Shown here: in pieces, positions 22,101 to 35,196 of the stretch
How positions within the stretch are numbered: the stretch's first letter is position 1
Layout of the letters: each line of letters opens with the position of its first letter
DNA from: Mesotaenium endlicherianum
Taxonomy: Eukaryota; Streptophyta; Zygnematophyceae; Zygnematales; Mesotaeniaceae
Length of the DNA: 64,000 nucleotides
NCBI GenBank assembly: GCA_009602735.1
Contig: WELA01007910.1
Location: 158,794-222,793 of the forward strand
Reading direction: 5' to 3'
The notes under the pieces: generated by a model
Told to the model about the DNA's origin: nothing
Database searches by the model: none
What the model saw: the letters and a program-made list of their open reading frames with translations, nothing else
Translations under genes and position numbers: made by a program

Positions 22101-23146
22101 CATCATTTTTTTTGTCTTAGCAACACTCATTGCTAAACGTATAATACAATAAGACTCACTTTAGTGGGTCTTTTTTTAGCCACTATAATTACCTTGCATG
22201 TAACTCTGAAATGTGCAAGTCTTGAAACGATCACAATGGATCCATTCTAAAAGCCATGACAGCGATACCATCTAAGGGTCTCTTTACAGTGGGCAAATGC
22301 GTTCAATTCAATTTCGCCACTTGCGCAATTGGATTATTTCCAATTCAATTGAAAGTCTTTCAATCGGATCAAAAAACTGAAGTTGCAAGTGTAAGTGGAT
22401 GCATTTGGTCTACAGTGCGTAGAGCTCCTAAAATCTGGTATGTGTCAAATCACCCTCAATTACTACGATTTTCGAAACACTTCTTTAATCGGCGACTCGA
22501 TCACGTTAAAGAGACACTCGTCACAGATTCTAGCTTTCTCGGTCGTCGGATGCATTCGAATCTTACTCGGATGCAAGTCTTTGTGTTTGTTGTGAAGCAT
22601 GTATTTCAAAATGTAAAGCAAAGTACGTCGGACGTTTTAAGGTGGGGTTTGACATGTCACTTCTGACACCTTGTCAATCGTTTTTACATTTGCACGAGTA
22701 GATCTTAAGTGAGAACTGAAACGTTCCGTTTGCGAGAATCCGAATCGACCTCTTGAGCTCATTTTGAACTTAATGTCGACCAAGCGTGTGCGACTCAACC
22801 TCAAGTGACGTGACATGGTGACACCCTCCCTCATCCCTTAGTCTCCCTGTCCCCTAGAAATCTCGGAGGCATACCCGTCGAGATTGCCTATGGTACATGA
22901 CGGGCTAGCTATGGACAATATAAGATCCCACTGGGTACTCGCCCCAATCCTTAAGGCGAGCAAACCTGAGGCTTGACCTCCACACGTGGGGCTGCCACGC
23001 CACGTGTGGAGGGACAAGTAATGCGCGTAATCTAGGGGGGACCTCACAGTTGCACAATAGCATCTCCTCGTGAGCAGATCATGTGTCCCAGTGTTTACCA
23101 CTACAACCCACAGACTAGACCATCCTCACCTACCGCCCTAACCCGA
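22101..23146. other. Intergenic, no gene recognised
   Basis: A plus-strand open stretch at 22256-22666 (136 codons) has no recognisable motif or clear coding bias and is not called a gene. The only structured item seen is the hairpin at 22977-23012. Confidence 0.4.
22977..23012. other. Perfect 13-bp-stem hairpin carrying two CACGTG boxes
   Basis: CCTCCACACGTGG at 22977-22989 and its exact reverse complement at 23000-23012 are separated by a 10-nt loop. Each arm contains CACGTG, the core of the plant G-box. It could be a bHLH/bZIP-type binding site pair or a remnant of a palindromic repeat; there is no adjacent gene to support a regulatory role. Confidence 0.6.
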
Positions 23147-24248
23147 CTAACCACTAGGACCTGTCATTGACCCTCCGCCCTCATATGCTACCACTAGACA
23201 CCGAAGGGCCTCGACAAGGACGGGCATGACATCCTCTAATTTAGCAAAACGCTCAGTTTCTATTTTGTTGCGCTCTTCTTCAGCCCGTTGGGCTACTACT
23301 GGAGCAATGGCTGCCGCATCTTCTGCACCTTCTCTATTTACTGAATCGGCTACAGCTTCACAATGAGTGCGAGGTCCAAGTACATGACTCTCGGCCTGTC
23401 CTTTAATGTTATCATCATTCTCACCCTTTTTTGAGAGTTGCTGGTTTGAGACCGCGTCCTTCCCTTCCAATGAAAAGGGTGATAATTGCTCCAACACCAC
23501 TGAAATGAACCGAGTTACCAATAGACGATTAAACAATACATAAAATGATATTCATATCAGCAAGTATTTCTTATGGTGTTTTTTAGTTAATTTATTAATC
23601 AGCAGAAGACTTTAGAAATAGCATTGTAATACTCGACAGTCAGATGCAAGTAAATTAGCATCAATTATGCAATCAAAAAACTCTTTCATAAGCAAGGTAA
23701 AAAGCAGTTTGTGTAACGGTGTCACATCTTGGATTCAGATGTTCTCTCAGTAGACTGTACAGAGAATTGGCCTTGTTTTTTATTGCCGAACTCGAGAGCA
23801 CGACCTAGCCTTTGTACATAGAATGAGTTTACTGTTCAACGGCAAGTGCGATGGCACCGCCTGCCCGGGAGTCAAGCACATCAATAGGACCTCGGCTAAC
23901 CAAATCCACAGCCATCTCCCATCATTCCAAATACACCCAAGGGTGTCATCCACCCAAGGGTGTCATCCACCCAAGGGTGTAATTTGGCCACTCATCTAAC
24001 ATATCACACTCAAATGTATAATTAGGCAGTTCACTGATATCGAGTACGGCAGTCAGCTGACTGTCAAAGAATGTGTCAGCAAGCTGACCTATAGTGGGCT
24101 TCAACTTGCTCCGTTTGGCTGAGTCATTATATTGAAAAATACTAAAAGTCCAGCAGACTCAGTATCAACTAAAGTTAAGCAAACTAAAACTAAATTAAGT
24201 ATTGTATGTGAATGATTATTATACTACCAATAATACTGATTCGTTACA
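23147..24248 (-). mobile_element. Truncated gypsy-A element: gag start plus 5' LTR
   Basis: The minus-strand 5' LTR (23501-24248) is followed by a diverged primer-binding site and the beginning of the family-A Gag. The Gag is recognised by the Ala/Glu-rich stretch EAVADSVNREGAEDAAAIAPVV (in part) that also opens the Gag near 49150 and 63480. The element ends near 23150, so most of it is gone. It is clearly more diverged than the other family-A copies in the window and therefore older. Confidence 0.78.
23501..24248 (-). repeat. LTR of gypsy family A (diverged copy)
   Basis: A 748-bp LTR, ends TGAAATGAAC...CGTTACA on the plus strand, homologous over its whole length to the LTRs at 35197, 41191, 49287, 61046 and 63614. 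It contains three tandem copies of a short unit (CATCCACCCAAGGGTGT) near 23940-23985 that the other copies lack. Confidence 0.82.
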
Positions 24249-24329
24249 CAAAACTTTGGCTGAATGAACAGTAGCGACATAAAGTTGCCTATTGTTACAA
24301 AATATAATTACCAATAGTCATAAGCAACC

Positions 24330-27300
24330 GACCTGCTGGCGAAAGAATGGATCGAGCCGAGCTCTTCTCCATTCGGAGCACCCATTCTCTTTGTTCAGAA
24401 GAAGGATGGCAGCCTACGTATGTGCATTGATTATTGAGCGTTGAACAACATAATGGTCAAGAACCGGTATTCGTTACCTCGCATCAATGATTTGTTTGAT
24501 TCGTTGCAGGAAGCATGCACAGGTGTTCTCCTCGCTTGACCTAGCCCAAGGCTATCATCATACTCAAATTACACCAGAGGACGTTCCCAAGACGGCGTTT
24601 TGAACACCTATTGGCCACTTCCAATACAAAGTCCTAAGTTTTTGACTTAACAATGCACCAGCAACATTCCAAAGCACAATGAACCTTACTAAGTAAATTC
24701 GTCCAAGTTTACCTTGACTATATCCTAGTCTACTCAAAGGCGGAGGTCGAGCATTACAAGCAACAAGAGTTGGTGTTGCACAGCCTTCGCGAGCAACAGC
24801 TTTCTGCCAAGCTCAAAAAATGTTTCTTCCTAAAGGATGAACTTTTGTACCTGAGACATATCGTTGGCTCGACAGGCCTACGACCACATCCCGGCCAAAA
24901 TTGCATCTGTTGCGGACTGGCCGATCCCCAAAGACATACACACTGTTTGTTCATTCCTCGGGTTTGCGAACTACTTTTGCAAGTTTATGCAAGGTGTTTC
25001 AGTCGTGGCAATACCACTCACTGCTCTGACAAGGAAGAACGTGCCTTTTATTTGGAATAAAAATACGCAATTTTCTTTCAAGCACATTTCGTGTGCCCTC
25101 ACTCATTCGCCAGGTCTGACATAAGTCGATCCAAACCAGCCTTACAAGGTAATCGCAAATGCGTGTGGTATTGGAATAGGGGTTGTTTTGATGCAGGCAG
25201 GCCGACCTATCAATTGCGAGAGTCAAAAGCTGAAACCTGCCAAACAAAACTACTCAACAATAGAGCAGGAGATCTGGGCAATTACATACGCTTGAAAGTT
25301 TGGCGTTGCTACTTGGAAGGCTGCAAGGGTCTGACAGTGGTTGAATACCTTCTTCCAAGTTCAATCCACGCTCTCAAGACAGCAAACTAGATGGTGTGAG
25401 TCCCTCCAGCGATTCCACTTTACATGGGCATATTGCCCTGGGCGTAACAATATTTCAGACCCGCGAAGTGGAATCCCTCAAAGAGTTCTCTTGCTTCAAG
25501 GGCCCTTGGCAGGGGAAGACGAACGATATGGTCAGGTTTCAAAAGCGGCGACTCTTGACCACCTCCAATGTTTGACGATCGTAAGCCTAGTGACGCAGGC
25601 GCACCCTTCTTGGATAGCATAGCTACTTCTGACTCACTTGACCTCCATCAACTGATTATAGAGGGCTACACCAAGGATCTGTTTTTCCTAGATCGCTTGG
25701 TTATTTCCTTGAACGGTGTAGCCGTGACGATGGACAGTATGGACAAAGGGAAAGCACTCTCAAACTATACATTTGAAAAATGATTTTGGTGGCACAATGG
25801 GCGCATTGTGGTCCCAAAAGGCCAAGTAAGACACGTGCTACTACGAGAAGCTCATGACTCTCCTTACTCAGGTCACCATGGTATAACAAAAAATGACCCA
25901 CCAGTTGCAACGAGGGTACACATGGCCAACTTTCAAGGTTGATGTTGCCGAGTACATCACCAACTGTGCGACTTGTCAGAGGAACAAGCCGAGCAATACA
26001 TTGCTTGCAGGGATGCTACATCCATTGGAACTTGCAGGTGCCCCTTGGGAGAGCATTAGCCTCGACTTCGTTGTGGACCTGCCTACCACTTAAAGCCAAA
26101 AGGGATTTTGACAATCGTAGATCCCTTCACTAAGATGGTGCACTTTGTGACCACTTAACCATCATGTGATGTCAAGGAGACAGCGGGTCTTTTTGTGGAT
26201 CATGTGTTCAAGTTACATGGCATGCCAACGGAAATCATAAGTGATTGTGACAGTAGATTCATGAGCCAATTCTAGCAGGAAATTTGTTCGCACTTCAGCA
26301 CGAAGCTTAAGATGGCCACAAGTTTCCATTCTCAGATCGATGGCCAGACGGAACGTCTGAACCGCGTTCTTCAACAATTCCCTCGGCATTATGTCAATCC
26401 TCGACAAGCCAATTGGAATATTCTCCTCTCAACTGCAAAGTTCGCAGTGTAGTAATGCTTATCACGACAACGTTAAGGAATTCCTGTTTTTCCTTAACAG
26501 TGGCCGTCACCCGCACAATCCGCTACACGCCATGGTCACCGATGCAGCCGGGGAGTTGTCCATAAGAGTTCCAAGCGCACCTCTCTTTGTTCACTCTCTG
26601 CAAGAGGTGCACAGATAGGCAAAGTTGGCCTTAGTCGCTGCTCGAGACAGGCAGAAGAAGTTTGCTGACACACACAAGCAAGAGTTGAGTTTTGACGTTG
26701 GCAATAAGGTACTTTTGTACTCCAAGAACTTGCAACTCAAGCACCCAGGAAAGCGTAAGCTTCTGCCTTGCTGGGTAGGTCCTTTTGTCGTTATCGCACG
26801 AGTTGGTCCCGTAGCATACCGACTGAATTTGCCTGGTTCCATGGGGCGAATGCAACCTGTGTTCCATGTCAGTCTACTCAAGCTATTCAGGTCTGACGGC
26901 CGCTATCAGCCACAGCCACTAGAGTTGGAACTCGCCGATGATGATATAATCTGGGACGTAGAGGATGTCATAGGACATTGCTATACCCGTCATAAACCTC
27001 CACGAGTGAAGCTTTTGATCAATTGGCTAGATTACAATTTCGGTTGGAATTTGTATGAACCGCAGGACAAAATCCTACTTGTTCGTAAGGAATTAGTTCA
27101 GCAGTAGTGGTTACGATGGGCCAAAGCTCAACGGCTCTCAGGACAGGCAAAGTTGCTGTTTGATCCTAATTCTAAGCCAATAGGTAAACCAAAAGAACTA
27201 CGGCCAAATTATCGGTCTTTTCCCTCCCTGCCATGAATGCAATCGAAAGCTCGCCTGAACTTGTGTTCGACTCACTACGAGAGAGTCACATACACATTAA

Positions 27301-27352
27301 AACTTAATAGACTACCTTAACGAGGACGTCAAGTTCTTTTAGGGGGGAGGAG
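24330..27352 (+). mobile_element. Decayed gypsy-B chromovirus, pol part
   Basis: A plus-strand Ty3/gypsy pol in strong decay. Reverse transcriptase lies near 24330-24900 ([21 protein letters not shown]), RNase H near 25000-25450, integrase with HHCC zinc finger and core near 25800-26500, and a chromodomain-like tail near 26930-27090. A purine tract AGGGGGGAGGAG at 27341-27352 then precedes the 3' LTR. The order PR-RT-RH-INT-chromodomain marks a chromovirus. Gag and protease are missing at the left, where a family-A LTR ends about 80 bp before the RT. It is broken in well over ten places and old. Confidence 0.85.
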
Positions 27353-27850
27353 TGTAACGATCCGAGCTTTTTAGGCATATTTAGGATACTTTTTTAATTT
27401 TCTAAAATACGTTATATTTTTGAATTGATGAGAGATTGTATTTTTACAAATTTCTCGCCACACACGTGTGCTGACAATTTCCGGGCGATCGGCGAAACGA
27501 CCAGCAGATTTATCAATTATGTATCTTCAATACTTTTGCAAAAGAATATTGTAATTAATCATAGAAGTTACTTTCATTAGTACAAGATGATTAAGCTAAT
27601 TAATTACAAATTAATCAACTTATTGTGACTTTCATTATTACGAATAATGATCGTCACAATGTTTCTTGACGCGCTCATCATTCTCCACCTAACCCGATCG
27701 ACGAAATTTACAAATTTCAAACTTTTCAGAAGTTACAGCCGCAAATATGCTTGGCATATTTTGGCGTATTTTACGTATAATTTTGACACAGTCGTATGTA
27801 CGTATTCGTACATGCCGTATCCGTGCAGGTCAAATCCGTATTTTAAAACG
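27353..27850 (+). repeat. 3' LTR of gypsy-B (start clear, end uncertain)
   Basis: It begins TGTAACGATCC directly after the polypurine tract, a typical start for chromovirus LTRs. The sequence is AT-rich. With no second copy in the window, the right end at 27850 is only a guess from the change to the repeat complex. Confidence 0.55.
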
Positions 27851-30800
27851 AGGGCTGGCACCCATTGCTTGTAGTGCACACCTGTAGCACCATCAACTTT
27901 GCATGCATGAAAGTTGTCCGACATGCATTTAGTAGTGGCCTCATAAATTCTCGACGCCCGTCGGGGACGCTCGGAACTCGCTGCCATCGGCTCCCCTGCG
28001 CGGTAAAGGAGGCAAGCTTGTGGAGGGAAAGAAAAGGAGTAAGGTTTTACTCTGCAACTCCCGCCGTCGGGTATTTGAAAAAGGTGCAAAGTAAACGCTA
28101 AAAGGGCACGCTTGACTCTGATAGCCTAGGTCAATGCTCCAAGTCAGAGAATGTTCCAACCAAGGAGGCGAGCTTGTGAGGGGGGAAAAGAGAAGGTAGA
28201 TTTTGCTATGTGACCCCCGCAACCTCCGCATCCAGGAAAACAAGCCCTTGGGAGGGGGGTAATGGGTCGCCGACTGGTCAAAATTGGGCGATAGACTGAT
28301 TGTCTGCGGTGAAGGTTGATCGATTGTGCTGGTGGCGGTTCCAATTGTGAAGCATTAGAGACACCATGTCAGTGATCTCCTTAGTGCCGGTTGAGGGGTC
28401 TCAGTCCAGTGACCAGGTTGCCATCATTTGGACTACGTCTGAAGGACCGTAGCAATGTAGAGTTACCTATTGCTTCAATGTATGATTATCCATAATCCTA
28501 ACCAGACAGAAAGGCAGGCTTTGTCTTACCCAAGGTGAGTATATAGCTGACACAGCGCCACCTTTAGGACAACTACAGTGTTCAAAATTAACAACGTCCA
28601 ACCCCGAAGCACTAACGACAAGGTGGCTCGTAACCATCATATGCTTTTAAAGGCCCACAAGTTGTATAGACGCGCACAGCACCCAGAGTGCCAGGCCTCT
28701 ACTAGAACTCAATACGTGCCCTTTGATTTCATTTACACAAAAGACTATGGGAACAAGGCAAAGGAGGTTGTGAAAGGATCGTCCGACCTCATATCATCCG
28801 ACCTCAATGTATGATTAATTGTGCTGGTGGCCGTTTTATTTGTGAAGCATTAGAGACATCATGTCAGTGATCTCCTTAGTTTGCCAGAGCAAATATGGAA
28901 GGTATTTGTGCCCTTATGCTTCCTATTAACCTATGACCGCAATCTGTTACACTGCCATGCAGTAGCCGACTCGGCATCCAACACTATGTCAGCCAACACA
29001 CAAGTAGGACTATGCAAGCAATATGCAGCGTGCACTGTGCAGTAGCACACGATAATGTATGGCTGTGTGCATGGCATAAACTGCACAAAAAGCTCTCTGT
29101 GTACTAGCGTGTCTAGGATGCTATAAAACATGAGTAGAGAGCGGGAGAACTGACTAAATTTCCAGTGTAATGCAACTTCGAGGGCTGCTCCAACTAACAC
29201 GCGTTAGTTGATCCCGCAAGTTCTAGAGATGGCGGGATGGGCACGCGCCATGGCCGAGAAGCGGCCCTAAGCAGGCATCAATCTATAGCTACAGCAGGCA
29301 CCACTGCGCTGCAGCATGCTTGCTGGTGTGTGCAGATAAATAGCATATACGCGACCTCGCTCGATAGGAGCCATATGTGCACAATTATGGGCATGTACGC
29401 GGCTATAGGGCTAAGCTGCTCGTTGATGCTGATTTGCAATGAAGTCACAAAGGCCAGGCACGAATGATGGCATGCGAACAGGCGTCGCCCCACAAAACAT
29501 TGGTGACCTATGCTCTTAGCTAGCTACTGACTAATTGCGACAGGGACGAAATTGTAAGACAATATCAAGCGCTATCATAGCAGCGCGAGAGAGAGCTAGA
29601 AAGAGGGATGCTTGCAAATAGGTCATTCGAAGCTTAAAGTGCAGAAAAAAATGTGAACAAAATTTGCGAAACAATTGGGAAAACAATCTAAGCGTCAGGG
29701 AACTGCACAATGTTTGCAGTAGTAGGTTGTGAATATTGCACCTTGGATGAATGAGGGTAGCGGGGTGGAAAGGGTCAGGTCGCGTGATCGGTGCGTTGCT
29801 TGACTGGCCTGGCCTGGCCTGGCCGGATCTCGGCATGCCTGGCTGCCCGAGGACAATAATTTGCATGCATGCATGCAAGACGTGATGTGACGTGACATGA
29901 GGGCTTGCCTTTAGAAAGGGGCCACGCTCGACAGTCGTCGGGGACTCTCGACGGCACTCTCTTGCATCGGGTCCCATGCGGGCCAGACCAGGGAGGCGAG
30001 CTTGTGAGGGGGAAAAAAAGGAAGGTATTACTCTGCACCTTTCGTTGGGAATGAAGAAGCCTAAGCAAAAAAATATGCACTCTTTGTCGGGGATGAAGAA
30101 GCCTGAGCAAACAAAAAAGGTACGCTCAATTGCCAAGTATGTTGGGTTCGAGCACCCGGCAATCTAAATCGTCGATAAAATGCTTGTGCCTACATGGTAA
30201 TGCAAAATGCATAGCCGTGCGCATGACACAAGGTGCACAGGAAGCTAGGGGATGTGCACTCATCGCATTGGGCTAGACTGGTTGGTTGCTGCAGATGCGG
30301 TGAAGGTGAAATGTTGAAACATTATCTTTTTGTTGTGTCTATGATGCTACAAATTGAGTAAAGAGTGGGATCGTTGACCTTGCAGCAGTAAGGCAGCACT
30401 AATTCAAGGGCTGCTTCAGCTACGCTGTCAGCCAATCTCGCTTCTTCTAGAGAGTGCGTGATTGGGTGGCGCCATGGCTAGGAAGGAGACGCCAGCCGAC
30501 ATTAACCCACAAAGCAGCAGGCAGATACGGATTTGTGATCCTGCGTAGGGCTAGAGTGAATGCAATCGTTATGTGAGACTAGGCACATACATATAAATTG
30601 GCTTGCACATACTATAAGGCTTGCATGCAAGTAGAGTATGGACAAAATTAGGACAATATTGAGAGTTATACAGCAGCGATGGACAGAGAGTGGGGTATCG
30701 GAATTGTAATGAGATTTATTTTTTGGGGGGGGAGTAAAATGAAAGAGGAGTACGAGCTGGAGAGCGTGATGAGGGACGGGGTTGACACAAAATGCACACG

Positions 30801-31130
30801 CAACGGCACTCGACAATAATTATACTAAGTGGACGAAGAATGTGCAATATGTGGCAGCTAATAAGATGAGGAAGGAGGTTAAGCACCTCGGTGGAAGAGA
30901 AAGGATTGGGGGGTGTGCCTCTTGAGGGGTCTCAGTCCCGTGACTGGGTCAGCTCAATTTTGCATGCAAGCATGCAGGACGGGACCATGAACTATCTCAC
31001 ATCATCATGTCCTCACAACGAAGCCTGTGAGGGGAAAAAAAGAAGAAAATAGTAAACCCCTTGTCCGGGCAAAAGGATAAATTTTAAAAACGAAACATCG
31101 GCACATTTGTACCCATGCTTTCCAGGTCCA
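27851..31130. repeat. Uncharacterised repeat complex, several overlapping copies
   Basis: Non-coding DNA built of blocks that recur across 27.8-41.2 kb and around 51.6-59.0 kb. One block is GTGCTGGTGGCGGTTCC with AAGCATTAGAGACA (28320, 28810, 33220, 40230). A second is CATCAAGGGCTGCTCCCGCTA-like (29170, 30400, 33593, 40606, 52083). A third is ATGGCGGGATGGG with GCCATGGC (29230, 30465, 37313, 40660, 52135). A fourth is the TTGCATGCATGCATGCAA palindrome, followed by GGCGAGCTTGTGAGGGGGAAAA and TTTTACTCTGCACCC. No protein motif was found in it. It may be a degenerate non-autonomous transposon family; class unknown. Confidence 0.6.
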
Positions 31131-31600
31131 TCGATCAATTCAGGTGTGTGACCGTACGTTCAGCCCCCAGAAAAGGCAGGCACGAAGACCCAACCACGGC
31201 TGCCCACGAGCACTCCTTTTACTACCCCTAACACAGAGCGCAAGAGAGGGAGAGGGCAGGAAATGGCAACAGGCAATGACACTGGCATTCTGTGGCAAGC
31301 CTGGCAAGACAACGGGCAAGTTGGCAAACAAGAAGGAACTTGTGAGTGCTTGCGAAAATGCTTATGACCGTATGGAGCAGATGAAGTTTTATAATCTTGC
31401 AGCCAGCCTGTCATTTGATGTGACTCCAATCAATGTGGCTCCTTTCCGCCGTCACCCCTCTCCGCATGATCTCATGCTGCCGCCTCTCCGGAGTGTTGAT
31501 AAGATTTTTACTTACCTGTGAACTGCCTCGCTACCCGTCCTCCATTTGCAACATATGCAGGCCGGGAGCATACGTGTAAGGTGAATGGAGCAGTGGCACT
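31131..31600. other. Apparently single-copy stretch with an unrecognised open frame
   Basis: A plus-strand open frame of 125 codons (31144-31521) sits between repeat blocks and is not shared with them. It is moderately basic at the start and contains KPGKTTGKLANKKEL and SVDKIFTYL near the end. No family was recognised and no splice context is evident. It could be a fragment of a host or transposon gene, or chance. Confidence 0.25.
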
Positions 31601-31902
31601 CCACCAGAGAAGATGCACAATTTCTTTATGTAGTAAGATAAATATTTACGATTCAATGTGGATCTGCAATGCATTTGTTGAGAAATCAAGTTAGCAAAGT
31701 GAACTCCGAGCTCCTGAGAAGATGTTTAGTCAATTGGCACATAGGGCGGTCTACAAAGTGTGTGTGTTGCGTGTGCATGCATGCATGCAAGCCTAATAAA
31801 AAAGACATAAAAAGGATTCGTCGAGGTCTTTTTCTTGTCGATGAATTGAGGCACATGCTAGCTGCTTCGGTTGCTTTCAGCATATAGCTGTGCAGTCCTT
31901 AG

Positions 31903-34015
31903 CTTGTTGTTTCTGCAGGCGTGCGTGCTTGAGTCTATTGTGGTGTGCTAAGTGACTCCAATGGAAGCGAGACAAAGCCCCGTCGCTGATCGCAATCGTG
32001 CTCAAAACAAATTTAAAAATAAAGAAGAGTTACGTCCGGCAAAGCTTGGCTCGAGAGGCATTACCCTTTCAAGCCAGGGACGCGAGCTTGCAAGGGCAAA
32101 AAAAAATTAAGGTTCTGCTCTGCAACCCCCGCAACCCCCGCGTTGGGGAAAACAGGCCCTTGGGGGTAAGGGTTCGCCGAGTCCCGACTGGTCAATTTTG
32201 GTGAAACAAAAAAAGGGAAACAGCGAGCGTGCAGGGTTGGATATTATCTGTGCACGTGCAGCACAAAATTACAGCAACATAATCTAGCGGCTCATACACA
32301 CACCATCATGTGAATTACTTTGTGAGGGAAGAGAGAGTTATGCACAAGAACACACGTTGCAAGAGGGGCGAGAGAGAGAGAGAGAGAGGGAGTGGGAGAA
32401 CAAAGGACGGAGGTAGCTGTTTAGTTACCTGAATGAGTCAGTTACTCCTGGAATCGATGATTGTGCATGACTTGGCAGCCCGCACAAATTTTTTGACGGG
32501 GATGTGCCTGCATGCCTTGTGTGACACAATTTAAGGAGGGAGGGGAGGGGAGAGGGAGAGGCGAATCAAAAAAGAAGCAAGAGTGCAATAAGGAGCAGCG
32601 TCTACAATGCAATAGGGAGAAGCCCACGATAAGGGAACCCAATTCGGTCTGGCGTGTACAAGACAGTTGAGCATCTGTGCCCGGCAAACAATGCAAAGAG
32701 CCTCGTATACGCCAGAAGTGCAGCTAGAATGAATGGGATATAGCCGGGTGCGTGAAAGACCAGGTCGCGTGATCGGGGCATCGCTCAACTGGCCTGACCT
32801 CGGCCTGCCTAACTGCCCGAGGACGTTAATTTGTGTGCATTGCATGCAAGACGTGACGTGACGTGACGTGACGCGAGGGCATGCCTTGAAAAAGTGGCCA
32901 CGCTCGCCAGACGTCGAGGACGCTTGACGGCACACCCTCTCGTCGGGTCCCTTGCGGGGCAGGCCAGGGAGCTTGAGAGGGGGAAAAATAGAGTCCGGAT
33001 GCACTCTTGTTTGGTTGTACTCTCTCATTCATGTATGTATGATGAGCTTAAAAGGGTAAGGGACACTGCGCCCGCTTTGCCCTCACTAATGCAATAGCTT
33101 CAAGCAAGCTTGCCACTCCTTATGCGTGCCCTTCCTTCACATTTTTACCATATGGTGCCTCGAAGACAGATTATGGGAACAAGGCATATGAGGCATCACC
33201 AAACTCAATATGATTGATTGTGCTGGAGACGATTCCAATGATAAAGCGTTAAGAGGACATCATGTCATTCTTCTCCTTGTTTGGTCAATGCACAAGAGAG
33301 AAGGAATGTGTGCCCGTATGCTTGTCATTGGCCTGTAATTGCGGTCTGTTGTATTGCCATGCCAATAGCTGTGACTTGTTCGTCCGACACTTTCTAAGCC
33401 TAAAAACAATCAAGTAAGACTATCTTAGCAATACTCCAGAGTGCAGTGTGCAATAGTATATTGTAATGCATATAGCTGTGCACAGATCGTACAAAAATTG
33501 TACAAAGAGCTGTGTGTGTGTACTATCGTGTCTGGGATGCTAGAAAATGATCGAGTAGAGAGCGGGATCAATAACTTGCCAGCATTGTGGCGACATCAAG
33601 GGCTGCTCCCGCTAATATACTCGTCATCCAATCCCACATGTTCTAGGGGCTATAGGACCGATTAAGTTGCTTGTTAATGCTTGTAGTGAAGGCACCACGC
33701 CAGGCCCAAATGCTGGCATGCGCACGAGCGCCGTCCTAAACACAATCAACCCATGCACATGGCTACTGGCTTGCCATCAGGACAAGATTGCTCTCAATAT
33801 CGAGAGCTCAATCATAGCAGCACAAGAGAGAGCTAGAGGTAGAACTCCCTGTGTACGTGTAATTTGGGGGGTGGAGAAGAAATAGATGGCAAACTTTGCG
33901 AAGCAAATGGGAAGACAATTTATGCGTCGGGGAACTTGCACAACGAGTGAAGTATAGTAGGTTGTGAATTGCAGCTTGGATGAATGGGTGTAGTTGGGTG
34001 GAAAGGTCAGGTTGC
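31903..34015. repeat. Direct duplication, left copy
   Basis: Closely related in order and sequence to 38907-41190, about 7 kb away in the same orientation. Both start near CTGCAGGCGTGCGTGCT and run through the same blocks (GTGCACGTGCAGCA, GAGAGGGAGTGGGAGAAC, TGACG repeats, CATCAAGGGCTGCTCCCGCTAATAT). By eye they are roughly 88-90% identical. The left copy lacks about 170-200 bp present in the right one (around 40660-40830). Confidence 0.75.
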
Positions 34016-35196
34016 GTGACCGGGGCGTTGTTTGGATGGCCTGGCTTGGCCTCGCGATGTCCTCAATTTGCATGCATGCATGCAAGACATTGCCAGACAT
34101 TAATTAAATGGCTTTCTTGACAACAAAGACGACTCCCGTTCGACAACAAAGCTAGTCGACAACAATGACAACCTCTGCTCGTGGACTGCTTCGATGTCCG
34201 TATAATCCACTTGCTTCAGCTCCCCTGTGCGGCTAGGGACGTGCTTGTGAGGGGGAAAAAAAGAATAGTTGTGCTCTGCACCCTTCGTCGGGGACAAAGG
34301 AGCCTAAGCAAAACAAAAAAACTCCGCTCGACTGCCGGGTTTGAGCATCCGACCGTTCGTATTCGGCAAAGTATGCAAGTAGAGTATGTAGGGACCTTGC
34401 CAGGACTGCTTGTTGGCATGCATGCGCATAAAGGCGCCGATTTACACACAACCTGGAATCCGAGGACAAAATTAGGACAATATCGAGAGCTATGAAGTAG
34501 CGATGGATAGAGAGTGAGGTGTTGTAATTATAATGAGATTCATTTTGGGAGGGGAGTTGAACAAAAAAGGAATAGGAGTGGAGGGCGTGGTGAGGCACGA
34601 CGTTGAAAGAAACTGCACACGCAGCGGCACTCGATCGTACTTAGACTAAGTGGGCGACGAATTTGCAATATGTGGCAGCTAATATAAGATGAGGAGGTTG
34701 AGCACCTGGAAGAAAAAGGATTAGGGGGGTGTGTCGGTTGAGGGGTTTCAGTCCCGTGACGCAAGACGGGATCAAGAACTCTCTCACATCATCATGTCTC
34801 CGGAGCAAAGCCTGTGAGGGGGGAAAAAAGAAGAAAGTCTTTACTTGGCGACCTCTCCATCCGGGCAAAAGGAGACTCCAAGACTCCGTCCGGGAAAAAG
34901 GAGAAAATCTAAAAATAAAAAACACCAGTCCGTCATACCCCCCCTTGATCATCAGGTCGACGGCCAATTCAAGGGTGTCACTCTCATCCGGTCCGCTCCC
35001 CTGCGGGCCGGTCCAGGGAGGACACAGCTTGTAAGGGGGAAAAAAGGGATTTTCTTACTCTGCACCCTTCGTCAAAAATAAAGAAGCTCGAAGGAGGAAC
35101 GGCAGTTCCAAAAAGTTACGCTCGTTGCTCGTCGTATGCAAACCGACCATCCGACGCTCAAAAGCCATGATAGACCCTGCGCTGCGCGGCCAGTGT
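34016..35196. repeat. Repeat complex, further copies
   Basis: Two or three more partial copies of the GGCGAGCTTGTGAG / TTTTACTCTGCACCC block (near 34230, 34810 and 35010), with the palindromic TTGCATGCATGCATGCAA at 34068-34085. No coding region is supported. Confidence 0.6.

Noticed and set aside
22256-22666. 136-codon open frame
   Set aside because: AT-rich low-complexity start, no family and no neighbours to support it.
15053-22985. Short similarity CCTGAGGCT(C/T)GACCTCCAC at about 15056 and 22966
   Set aside because: Only about 19 bp with no extended homology; likely coincidence.
28578-28814. 78-codon open frame in the repeat complex
   Set aside because: Its sequence (around GACTATGGGAACAAGGC) recurs in other copies of the repeat without the frame being kept.
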